DNA of 64,000 nt from Crotalaria pallida. Its lineage: Eukaryota > Streptophyta > Magnoliopsida > Fabales > Fabaceae. Below the pieces are notes generated by a model, which had not been told where the DNA came from, did not search any database, and saw only the letters and a program-made list of their open reading frames with translations. The stretch spans positions 34,404,501-34,468,500 of the forward strand of contig CM075652.1 in the NCBI GenBank assembly GCA_037953625.1, written 5' to 3'. Numbering within the stretch: the first letter of the stretch is position 1; each line of letters starts with the position of its first letter. This document shows positions 54,976-64,000 of the stretch, one piece after another. The position numbers and the translations under genes were made by a program.

Positions 54976-55352
54976 CGAGAAGAGTAAAATATTTTAAGCT
55001 ATGTAAAAATGGAATAATGAGTAATGAATCCGAGATAAAGATGGTTTACCGAGATAAGAGAATAGTGGCCGAGAAGCTGAGTGTTAAGAATTAAGGAAAG
55101 GGTATAAGGGGAACTAGTAGGTTGTGCCGAGGTATAACTAATAGGTAATGGATAAACCGGGTAATGATGTGAGCCGAGCTAATTGATATTGTATGATGTG
55201 AACCGAGCTAAATGATGATGTATGCATGAGACATGTGGTTTGATTACTTGTTATTATATGCTAACTGACTACTTGTGTTTGGCTTGGTAGCTATGTTAGA
55301 AACTGCTTACTTAAGTTCTGTGTAATGCTCACCTCCTTACCATTTTTCAGGT

Positions 55353-55415
55353 ACTGAGCCCGAGCAGACGCAGTCCCCGGTCGAGCAGGTTAACTCTCCC
55401 TCACAGGGAGAGTAA
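55353..55415 (+). other. Conserved 20-codon open segment after LTR acceptor
   Basis: Reads TEPEQTQSPVEQVNSPSQGE then stop. R7 reads TEPEQTQSMAEQVHSPSQGE, and R9 reads TEEEFAQDQAEQEYSPSQGE at the same place, without indels. No ATG precedes it, and joining to the donor exon would put a stop just upstream in frame, so it may reflect a conserved hairpin rather than a peptide. Confidence 0.35.
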
Positions 55416-55693
55416 GTCATTTAGAGTCGGATATTTGGTTGGGTCTCGGCCAGTTGGGCCGAGCTAAAACATTACTTTTGTATTTTTTGCTTACCGAACT
55501 GGATGTACTTAAATTTGTGCTTTCCGCTTTGATGTATTAAAGTCTTCCGCTTTATAACTCTGATGTTTTTGGTATTAATGGAAGGAACAATTATTTTGGC
55601 AATTAATATCATATCGGTTGTAATTAAGAAATTTTTAAATCCTAATTTTGGGGTTTTTTTTAAGGGCAATTATCATATAGGGTGTTACATTTT

Positions 55694-55710
55694 TGGTATC
55701 AGAGCAGTTT
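55694..55710 (+). other. R14 primer binding site, tRNA-iMet type
   Basis: TGGTATCAGAGCAGTTT, four bases after the 5' LTR. Confidence 0.95.
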
Positions 55711-55824
55711 CTCCTCGGCCTATTGGAGTTGCAAAGGACTCCAGTGGTTACTGACCAAGAGAGTGACAAATAAGTAAAGTCTAGAAGTCTAAGTTAGACG
55801 ATAGAGCTTATAGATGTTTATGTT

Positions 55825-55864
<40 letters not shown>

Positions 55865-55911
55865 CTTGATTATTCGGTGGTTAATTGGCTTTCTCTCCAT
55901 GACCGAGTAGC

Positions 55912-57719
55912 ATGGCTGGGAGAAGAGCTGATAACGACCGAATTGCTGCTGTGTTTGAAACTCTGGTTCAACTGCAGCAGAACCAAGCGCAGGCTCAGCA
56001 GAATTAGGCTGAGAACCTCGCTCAAAACATCGTCGCAGCCGCAGCCGCAGCAGCTGCCGCTGCAGCCCTTCAGCCTCAACCACCGGCTCCTGTCGAGATT
56101 GACTGAATGAGCCGATTTAGGAAGAACGAACCACCTCGGTTTGAAGGGGGTTACAATCCTGATGGAGCTCAGAGATGGCTCCAGGACATTGAGAAGATTT
56201 TCCGATCTCTGCAACCGCCCTATGAGTACAGGGTGAGGTTGGCCGAGTTTGTGCTGGCTAGTGAAGCCGAGCACTGGTGGGAGCAGCAGAGCCATGGACT
56301 GGAAGCGGCTAATGAAGCCATTACTTGGGATTTGTTCCGAGCTCGATTTCTCGGAAAGTATTTTCCCGAAGATGTCAGGAGAGAGAAGGAGCTCGCTTTT
56401 CTCAAGCTGGAACAGAGGAACTTGAGTGTCGGAGAATATGCCGCTCAGTTCAAAGATTTGATCCGTTATTCTGGAAGCTACCGAGATGCTGATGAGCGTA
56501 CCAAGTGCATCAAGTTTGAGTCTGGTCTCCGTGATGATATTCAGCTTGCTTTCGAATACCAGAATGTGGCCAATCTCTTGCAGCTGGTAAACATGGCTAG
56601 CACCTATGAGAAGGGGCTCAAGAGGAAAGCCGACGGAAAGCGGAGCAGGTCGGCACAGAAAGTAGTGGGTCCGATAAGAGGAAAAGGAGTTGTTCAGTGA
56701 TCTGCTCCCTATGTGAACCCAAGCTCCAAAATGTCAACAACTCCAAGGGGTGGTGGTCAGATGGTGGTTGTTCCTGGCCCCTATCCGATATGCCAACATT
56801 GTGGAAGGCAGCACAGGGGAGAATGCTGGAGCCTGGATCCGAGCAGAGCAAGAGGATCCTGTTTTCGCTGTGGCAAACCTGGTCATTTTGCAGCTCGGTG
56901 TACCGAGAACATTGTGAAAGAAGAGGTCAATGTGACCAAGGCTCATCAGACTGGTGTTAACCGACCAATGCAGAGAGGCAAAGTGTACACTATGGATGGT
57001 GAAGAAGTGACCGATGTTGACGAGCTGATCCGAGGTACTTGTCAAGTAAACAGTATTCCATGTGCTGTGCTATTTTATTGTGGAGCCACACATTCTTTCA
57101 TTTCCCTAGATTGTGTGAACAAGCTAAAATTATCCCCAGTAGAAATGCCTTACAAGCTATCGATTTCTACCCCAACCAATTCTTCTGTAATTACCTCCCA
57201 AATGTGTCTAGAATGTCCTATCCAAGTGTTAGGCCGAGAGTTTAAGGTCAACCTAATTTGTTTGCCCCTAACTAAGCTAGATATTATCCTCGGCATGGAC
57301 TGGATGTCCCAACACCATGTCCTGCTCGACTGCCGAGAGAAAACTGTCATCTTTAGTGGCCCTTATGTTTCCATGTTAGAGGCAACAGAGGAACCGACCT
57401 TAGACCGAATTCCTGTAGTCGGAGAATTCCCAGAGGTTTTCTCGGACGAAATGCCTGGCTTACCGCCAAGTAGAGAAGTAGAGTTCAGTATAGACCTTAT
57501 TCCGGGAACTGGCCCGATCTCAATTGCTCTGTACCGAATGGCACCTCCCGAGCTAGAAGAGCTTAAGAAACAACTGGAAGAACTTTTGGCCAAAAATCTA
57601 ATCAGACCGAGCGTATCACCTTGGGGAGCTCCGATCTTGTTTGTTAAAAAGAAAGATGGTAGCCTCAGGATGTGCACTGATTATCGGAAGCTCAACGCGA
57701 TAACGGTGAAGAACAAATA
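55912..57719 (+). pseudogene. R14 gag-protease-RT start, with stop codons
   Basis: One frame from MAGRRADNDRIAAVFETL through an alanine-rich stretch, Gag (FRKNEPPRFEGGYNPDGAQ..LGKYFPEDVRREKELAF), a CPICQHCGRQHRGEC-type short finger, the CCHC knuckle CFRCGKPGHFAARC, protease and the RT start up to CTDYRKLNAITVKNK. Three stops interrupt it: TAG 56005, TGA 56104 and TGA 56698. R9 reads Trp at the second (DWLARF) and Arg at the third (VQRPG); all three fit C-to-T or G-to-A changes. The protease motif reads FYCGATHSFIS, so the catalytic Asp of R9 is Tyr here. Solo LTR R15 splits the RT at 57720. Confidence 0.92.
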
Positions 57720-60700
57720 TGTAACACCCCAAATTTTCGTCTCCCAAATAACCGAGAAATTAATTATAACAATTATTTTATAATTGAATTATATTAATTT
57801 TGAAGGTTTTAGTTTTTGTACATCATGTGCTTTTATATATAAAAATATGAGATATATTTTTATATGGTTATTTGGTACAAAAATATGAATATTGTAATTT
57901 AGTCCTTGGGTTGGGACCTAATTGCAATATTAAAAAGGTTTTTGAAGAAAGAGTAATTAAATTCTTAATTTTTGAATTTTATCAGCATGTAACCGGTTAG
58001 AAGGGCTTTGTAACCGGTTACACGATGAACTCAGAAAACTGGGTTAGTGCGTTTGATGAGTAATCACGCGGTTTAACCCAGAATTCGCCACGAATCCCAC
58101 TCGATTCATGGTGGGAGACGCGTGTCGCTATGCATGAGAGGCCAATTTCTCTATAAATAGTGGAATTGCTGAAGATCAAGGTTGATTGCTGCAATTCTTG
58201 TTGAAGAAGGGTAATTAGGGTTCCAAATTCGTTCTGAGCAATTCGTCTCCTTCTTTGAGAATTAGAGAGTGAAACACACCTTTCTGGAAAGCTTAAACCA
58301 AGAGCTTTCCAGTGATATACACCTTGTAAGTTGAGTGTTCGTGTGGGTGGAGGAATCAAGCTTGGAAGCTAGGAGTTTGAGGCTGAGTTCTCTGTTGTTC
58401 TGGTTCTGGAAGCTGAATTCCAGATTCGATTTTGGTAAGCATAGTTAACCTTTAAGTCTCAAACCTCTTTGATTCTCTAGTGCATGTTACCTATATTGAG
58501 TCCTAATTGTTTTCCCCAATTTATTTGGCCAATTGCTATGTCAAATCTTCTGGTCTTTGGACCCTGTTGATAAAAATCGTGGCTGATAGCAAAATTGTGG
58601 ATTTAATGGAAATCTGTGTTGGAGCCTTTCTCTCTGCAATGTTTTGGATCAAGCACGAACCTAAGGTAAGGGGGAAGCTTACTATTTGCTAGAATGAGGA
58701 AAAACATGTTGGTAAATAGGATGAGTCACCAAGAGACTCTAAGGGCATAGTTGGAATTAGTTTTATGGCTTGGAGGCCAATTTAAGCTCATTTCTATTTT
58801 TGAGCAATCATAATATGATGCATGCAAGCTGTTGTGATGACAATTTCATGACTTAATTTGATAGTATGTGAATTGATGCATTAAGTTGTGAAATATGTGC
58901 AATGTGAGTATCTAAATTGAATGCATTCAAGGTGAATGTGTTTCTGTGGTTAAACATGTTTACTTAAGGTATATGAACTCTTTTGAATGTTGAAATTGGT
59001 TAGATTTGATTAATGAAAAGAATGGTTTGCAAAAATTCATATTTCAATGTGCTGACTGCACAATCTAACCGGCTACTCGATAATTGTAACCGGTTAGACA
59101 CTGTAAAATTGTTAAAGAAAATAAGTTTCTGAAATCAGTTCTGTGGTCTTATCAATGTTACTCAAATCTAGACCCTAATTTCACTGGAATTCAATCTGAA
59201 ATGAAGTTGATTTTGTGGTAATAATTCAGATTGAAAATTTGGAGTTAATACCTTAATATCAAAGGATAATTTCAAGAGGAAATTATGCCTAAATGAAATT
59301 GGATTATGACTTAGATCTTTTGAATGATATTATGTGTTGAACTTGAGGTATTCTGTTATGCTAAGACCTTGTTATTGGATTGAGTAGATAATTTAAGAAA
59401 AGATTCTTGGAAAATCAGTGGTTTTATATTCAGGTCTGTAATTCTAACCAGTTAGGTGATGATGTAACCGGTTAGTACCTGAAAACTTAAAAATAAAAGT
59501 TAAGTTTTGAGTAAGGATTTTGATATCAATGATTATATTCTCTCAATCCAGGTCTATGAGCATAGGTTAAATTTAAATTCAAAGGTGAATTTTATGAGTA
59601 AAGTTATACCTCAAGATATCATTCAGAAGTTGTGTTTTTCTAAGTCATAATAATGGAATTAATGGGATCATGACCCTGTACTCTAGGAGTACCAAATTGA
59701 TGTGCAACCTACTTGATGACACATTCTGGGAATGTGACCATTGTCTGGGACGTGGTTTCTTGGACACGTTCTGGGAACGTGATGCACACTCTGGGAGTGG
59801 TGCTTGATTTTATTCCAAGTATGGTTTGCGATACGTTCTAGGAACGTATGTTAGTGTTCTGGGAACACATTGGTATAATAATGGAATTAAAGATAAAACC
59901 AACCTTGATGATTGTGCATTCATATAGAATGGAAGTTTGGTTGGTAGGAACGTTTATCATATTCTGGGAATATGAGGAGGGTACTCCGGGAGTACCAAAT
60001 TGTAACCTACTTGATGACACATTATAGATATGTGGCCAGTGTCTGGGACCTGGTTATATACGTTCTGGGAACGTATGATAGTGTTCTGGGAACACATTGA
60101 TAAGCAACCTACTGGAAGACACATTATAGATATGTGGCCAGTGTCCGGGACCTGGTTTTTATACGTTCTGGGAACGTATGCGTTCTGGGAACGTGATGCA
60201 CACTCTGGGAGTGATGCTTATTTATCCAAGTATGGTTTGCTACACGTTCTGGGAACGTGATGCACACTCTGGGAGTGAATGCTTATCATCCAAGTATGGT
60301 TTGGCATTACGTTCTGGGAACGAATGTCAGTGTTCCGGGAACACAACGATGTATGGGATGGACGTCCAAGATGGACTTTGAGAGGCCTCAGTTGTGGAAG
60401 GAAATCATGCATCATGCCACCTGCATTGAAAGAATTATTACGATTAACCGGGTGTGCTCATATGATTATGCATCATGATTTGCTGCATGTTAACTTGTGG
60501 ATGTTAGTTTTATTCTCATTTGATTATGCGAATATGTATAGCTAACCCCCATGCCCTTATTAGGTGTTGATCGTGCATCTAGCTTGCACAAGAATCAGTA
60601 AGGGGAGATGTCCCTTAGGTGCATGCAGAGTGTAGAAACTGTGGGTTGGAAACCCGTTGTGCAGATATCGAAGATCCGACCAGAAGGATGTTTGGACAAG

Positions 60701-61051
60701 GGACCAGTGACCAGCTCTATAACACTTCTTTTTTTAATAGAATTTATATGATACATATTTTGGAAAAAGGTATCATAAAAGGAATTCAATTTCATCATAA
60801 TACTTATTTTATAATAATGGACTTGTTACGCTTGATATATTTTGGGAGGGTAATATGGTGATTTTACTATGTTTCCGCAAACTCTGATTTTACGAGTCAC
60901 CTTCATTATTAATCAAGTGTTTGTGAAAATAAATTTTCCAGGGAAGGGATAATTTCTTATTTTCAGATCCTTCTCCAACGATAACAAGTCCAAGTATTCT
61001 TAAACTTATTACTTTTCTTATAAAGTAAGAGGACATAAAATGAGTGTTACA
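57720..61051 (+). mobile_element. R15 solo LTR, 3332 bp, TSD AAATA
   Basis: TGTAACACCCC to GAGTGTTACA with perfect duplication AAATA at 57715-57719 and 61052-61056, inside the NKY codons of R14's RT. It carries the TAACCGGTTA pair at 57994.5/58015.5, TATAAATAG at 58152, donor CCTAAG|GTAAGG at 58665/58666, further pairs at 59070.5/59091.5 and 59449.5/59469.5, the TGG-loop hairpin array (59678-60344) and acceptor CCCTTATTAG|GTG at 60563/60564. Alignable to R11. The frame at 46602 of R11 is only vestigial here. Confidence 0.95.
59678..60344 (+). repeat. TGG-loop hairpin array in R15
   Basis: Around twenty near-perfect hairpins with loop TGG (TAG or CGG in a few) closed by TC/GA: GTACTC-TAG-GAGTAC (59678), CACATTC-TGG-GAATGTG (59720), CACGTTC-TGG-GAACGTG (59765), CACTC-TGG-GAGTG (59787), ATACGTTC-TAG-GAACGTAT (59831), GTGTTC-TGG-GAACAC (59854), CATATTC-TGG-GAATATG (59958), GGTACTC-CGG-GAGTACC (59980) and later copies. 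Spacers carry little symmetry. Confidence 0.92.
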
Positions 61052-61056
61052 AAATA

Positions 61057-63645
61057 TCGCCTTCCTCGGATTGACGACTTATTGGACCAACTCAAAGGAG
61101 CGTCGGTATTCTCAAAGATAGACCTCCGATCTGGATACCACCAGATCCGTGTCTGAGAAGAAGACATTCCGAAGACAGCCTTCAGGACAAGGTATGGGCA
61201 TTTTGAGTATGTGGTTATGCCCTTCGGACTTACCAACGCCCCTGCCATCTTTATGGACTACATGAATAGAATCTTCCGACCTTATTTGGACTCGTTGGTG
61301 ATAGTCTTCATAGACGATATCCTTATCTACTCCAGAAGTCCGAGTGAACATGAGAAGCATCTGAGAACGGTGTTGTAGGTCTTGAAGGACAAGGAACTCT
61401 ACGCCAAGCTTTCTAAGTGTAGTTTTTGGCTCAAAGAGGTTCATTTCCTCGGACATGTGATATCCGAGCATGGTGTAGCAGTTGATCCCTCCAAGGTGGA
61501 AGCGGTACTTAAGTGGGAGAGACCCAACTCGGTAACCGAGGTCAGGAGTTTCCTCGGTCTTGCAGGGTACTACAGGAGATTCATTGAAGGATTTTTTAAA
61601 CTGGCTTTGCCGTTGACTTCGTTAACCAGGAAGGATGCACCTTACCAATGGTCCGAGGAGTGCGAACAGAGCTTTCAAGAGTTAAAGAAAAGGTTGACGA
61701 GTTCGCCCGTGTTGATTTTGCCCGATCCGACCAAAGCCTTTGACGTGTTTTGTGACGCCTCAAAGCAGGGTCTCGGCTGTGTGTTAATGCAACAAGGAAA
61801 AGTGGTGGCTTATGCCTCTAGACAGCTTCGGCAACACGAACAGAATTACCCCATGCATGATCTCGAATTGGCAGCTGTGGTGTTCGCCCTTAAGATTTGG
61901 AGACACTACTTGTATGGCACGAAATTTGAGGTGTTCAGTGACCACAAGAGTCTCGGCTACCTGTTCGACTAGAAGGAACTGAACATGAGGCAGCGCAGAT
62001 GGGTGGAATTTTTGAAGGATTACGATTTCAACTTGCACTATCATCCCGGAAAAGCCAACGTTGTGGCCGACGCCCTAAGCAGGAAAAGCCTTCATCTGAG
62101 CAATATGATGGTCCGAGAGATGCAATTGATGCAGGAGTTTAGCGATCTTAACCTCGGCATACAGAAGAAGGAAAATAGTGTTGTACTAGAAAAGCTGCAA
62201 GTAACCAATGATTTTGTGGGTTTCATCAAGGAAAGACAGGCTGCCGACCTAGAACTCCATAAGCTTCTAGAAAGAGCAGGAGACAAGGATGAAGCCGACT
62301 TCACTAAAGGACCCGATGGTCTCGTACGATTTTGGGGTCGAGTTTGCATTCTTATGGACTTTGAAGTCCGAAGAGGGTTAATGGAAGAAGCCCACAAGAT
62401 GAAGATGAGTCTTCACCCAGGAGCCACAAAGATGTACCAGGATCTGAAGAGGTTATTTTGGTGGCCGAAGTTGAAGACCGATGTGGCAGATTATGTGTCT
62501 CGGTGCTTAACATGCCAAAAAGCCAAGATCGAGCATAAAAAACCAGGAGGATTACTCAGATCCTTGGAGATTCCACAATGGAAGTGGGACAACATTTCGA
62601 TGGATTTTGTATCAGGCTTACCGAGAACAAGATCAGGGTAGGAAGCTATTTGGGTCGTGGTGGACCGACTAACAAAGTGTGCCCATTTCCTGCCGATCAG
62701 CATGAAGTACAGCCTTGAGAAGCTGACGCAACTGTACATAAAGGACATTGTTCGGCTTCACGGTGTTTCGAGCAGCATAGTGTCGGACCGTGATCCTCGC
62801 TTCTTATCACGATTTTGGCAGAGTTTGCAGCAAGCCATGGGTACAAAGTTGAGGTTTAGCACAGCTTATCATCCTCAGACCGACGGGCAATCCGAGCGCA
62901 CCATTCAAACCCTTGAGGACTTGTTGCGGACATGTGTGCTCGAACAGTCAGAAAGTTGGGAAGCACTTCTGCCCTTGGTCGAACTCACCTACAATAACAG
63001 TTTTCATTCAAGTATCGGAATGGCTCCTTTCGAAGCATTGTATGGTCGGAAATGTCGGACGCCGCTTGCTGGTTCCAGATAGGAGAAAACTTGTTGATTG
63101 GTCCTAACATTGTGCATGAAACAACTGAGAAGATTCGAATGATACAGGGAAAGATGAAAGCAGCTCAGGACCGACAGAAGAGCTATGCCGACAAGAGAAG
63201 GAAACCCTTGAACTTCATCGAGGGAGATCATGTATTCCTTCGAGTATCCCCTGTAACGGGTATCGGCCGAGCTATCAAATCAAAGAAGTTGACCCCTAGG
63301 TTTGTCGAATTGTACCAGATATCGGAGAAGGTCGGACCATTAGCTTACAGAATTGCTCTACCTCTGCACTTGTCTAAACTCCATGATGTGTTCCATGTAT
63401 CGCAACTTAGGAGGTACATTCATGACCCCTCACATGTGATAGCAGTGGACGAGCTGCCGCTAAAGGATAACCTGACCTTCGAAGTCCTTCCAGTCCGAGT
63501 TGAGGACAAACAAGTTAGACGGCTCAGAGGGAAGGAAATCTCCTTGGTTAAGGTCGTCTGGAATCGGAATGATGTGGAAGAAGCTACTTGGGAACTCGAG
63601 CAGAAGATGAAGCAGTCATATCCGCAACTGTTCAATGCCGACTAA
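61057..63645 (+). pseudogene. R14 RT-RNase H-integrase-chromodomain, with stops and frameshift
   Basis: Resumes at RLPRIDDLLDQLKG and runs through VIVFIDDILIYS (about 61300-61335), RNase H (FCDASKQGLGCVL near 61749 to DALSRK), integrase HHCC (near 62392-62525), D in SMDF, D in SDRDPRF, E in GQSERT, and chromodomain LVKVVWNRNDVEEATWELE. Stops: TGA 61154 (Arg in R9), TAG 61376 (Gln in R9), TAG 61970 (Gln in R9) and TAG 62639 (aromatic or Cys in relatives). One base is missing near 63065, where TPLCWFQ would be read, so the last part continues in another frame (63052-63645). Dead copy, but domains are complete and in order. Confidence 0.93.
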
Positions 63646-63667
63646 ATTTCGAGGACGAAATTCCTGT

Positions 63668-63681
63668 AAGTGGGAGAGGAA
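63668..63681 (+). other. R14 polypurine tract
   Basis: AAGTGGGAGAGGAA abuts the 3' LTR, after TTTCGAGGACGAAATT. Confidence 0.9.
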
Positions 63682-64000
63682 TGTAACATCCTGAAAATTA
63701 ATATTAAATATAATAACTTTAGATATATATATATATATATATGTAGTATATATATATTTATTTAAGGGTAGGATTAAGCCGTAGAAGTTGTATAAGGGTA
63801 GTAGGGTAGTAAGAAGCATAGGTCGACCTAGCATGTAGATGTAGGAACTCGGACCGATCCCGACCGAGCTAAATGGGGTCAAATGCGGAACCTGTGTCAA
63901 GCTCGGATTAGCCGACCTCAGCACACCTCACATTATCATCCGAGAAGGGAGCTCGGACTACTGCTGTTCCTCTATACCGAGCCGACACGTCCTAGCTCCT
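63682..64000 (+). mobile_element. R14 3' LTR, start only
   Basis: TGTAACATCCTGAAAATT and onward matches the 5' LTR from 53211, with a longer TA microsatellite (63724-63752) and a few substitutions. It runs off the window. Confidence 0.95.

Larger units (their letters stand above)
53211..55689 (+). mobile_element. R14 5' LTR, about 2.48 kb, first bases lost
   Basis: Aligns with the 3' LTR from CCTGAAAATTAATATTAAA, but the expected TGTAACAT start is absent. It ends GGGTGTTACA at 55689, five bases before the primer site. Donor TTTGAG|GTAAGG at 54051/54052, acceptor TTTTTCAG|GTACTGA at 55350/55351. Between them is the TGG-loop hairpin array (54557-54975). After the acceptor comes the hairpin CTCTCCCT-CACA-GGGAGAG. 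Same family as solo LTR R7. A TA microsatellite follows outside it at 55833-55861. Confidence 0.92.

Noticed and set aside
1..64000. Host protein-coding gene
   Set aside because: Every frame with a recognisable domain is gag, protease, RT, RNase H, integrase/chromodomain or LINE; no other exon-like conserved domain was seen on either strand.

Overview
The window is repeat-dense nuclear DNA of a flowering plant. The evidence is Ty3/gypsy chromovirus polyproteins with C-terminal chromodomains, long LTRs bounded by TGTAACA...TGTTACA, tRNA-iMet and tRNA-Asp type primer sites, a copia gag relic, plant L1-type LINE fragments, a Mutator MITE with a 9-bp target duplication, a Stowaway-like MITE and 5S rRNA sequence. 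A papilionoid legume is my guess from the style of the LTR repeats, but nothing in the window proves it. I found no host protein-coding gene. Essentially all 64 kb is transposable elements, nested several layers deep.

Layout. R1 (1-6025, +): end of a Tekay/Del-like gypsy element, integrase plus chromodomain, and a 4.5-kb 3' LTR. 6026-6836: copia gag relic. 6837-9167: two broken LTRs. 9168-13839: decayed gypsy element (R5) split at the RT catalytic motif by a short LTR (R6), itself split by a solo LTR (R7, 9816-12264). 14662-40153: a 300-bp Stowaway-like MITE whose last bases are separated by 25 kb, because a non-autonomous gypsy element R8 (14958-40144, -) inserted near its end. R8's left LTR in turn holds a nearly intact Tekay-like element R9 (16363-26569, -) and a tRNA-Asp-primed non-autonomous element R10 (27289-33631, -). 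40156-48052: a fold-back repeat and a long LTR R11 (+) carrying a LINE/5S rRNA chimera, a solo LTR R12 (43454-46288) and a Mutator MITE. 48053-51676: integrase end and 3' LTR of R13, then a second MITE copy. 52869-53210: start of a LINE ORF1 cut by gypsy element R14 (53211 to beyond the window end), whose RT holds solo LTR R15 (57720-61051).

Only R9 is close to coding-competent: long near-identical LTRs and one apparent frameshift in integrase. R14 carries six in-frame stops that fit C-to-T decay when R9 is the reference, plus one that does not. R8, R10 and the solo LTRs are non-autonomous or recombination products.

The most interesting material lies inside the LTRs. (1) LTRs of several families carry palindromes in pairs with centres 20-23 bp apart, about two helical turns, but the palindrome sequence differs by family (GTAATCGATTAC, ACTCGAGT, TAACCGGTTA, ACTCGC-NTGG-GCGAGT, CCTAGG). 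Two otherwise alignable LTRs (R11, R15) have different palindromes at the same place, about 137 bp before a TATA box. (2) R14/R7, R15 and R11 LTRs contain arrays of short hairpins with a constant TGG or TTGGT loop and stems that vary but stay complementary, in R14 with G-U wobbles on the sense strand. (3) Eight LTR types share a candidate intra-LTR intron (AG|GTAAGG donor, CTTAC-like branch site, YAG|GT acceptor) that encloses these arrays. Together they look like a shared modular control region of Tekay-type LTRs. I know of no description of it, but I could not search.
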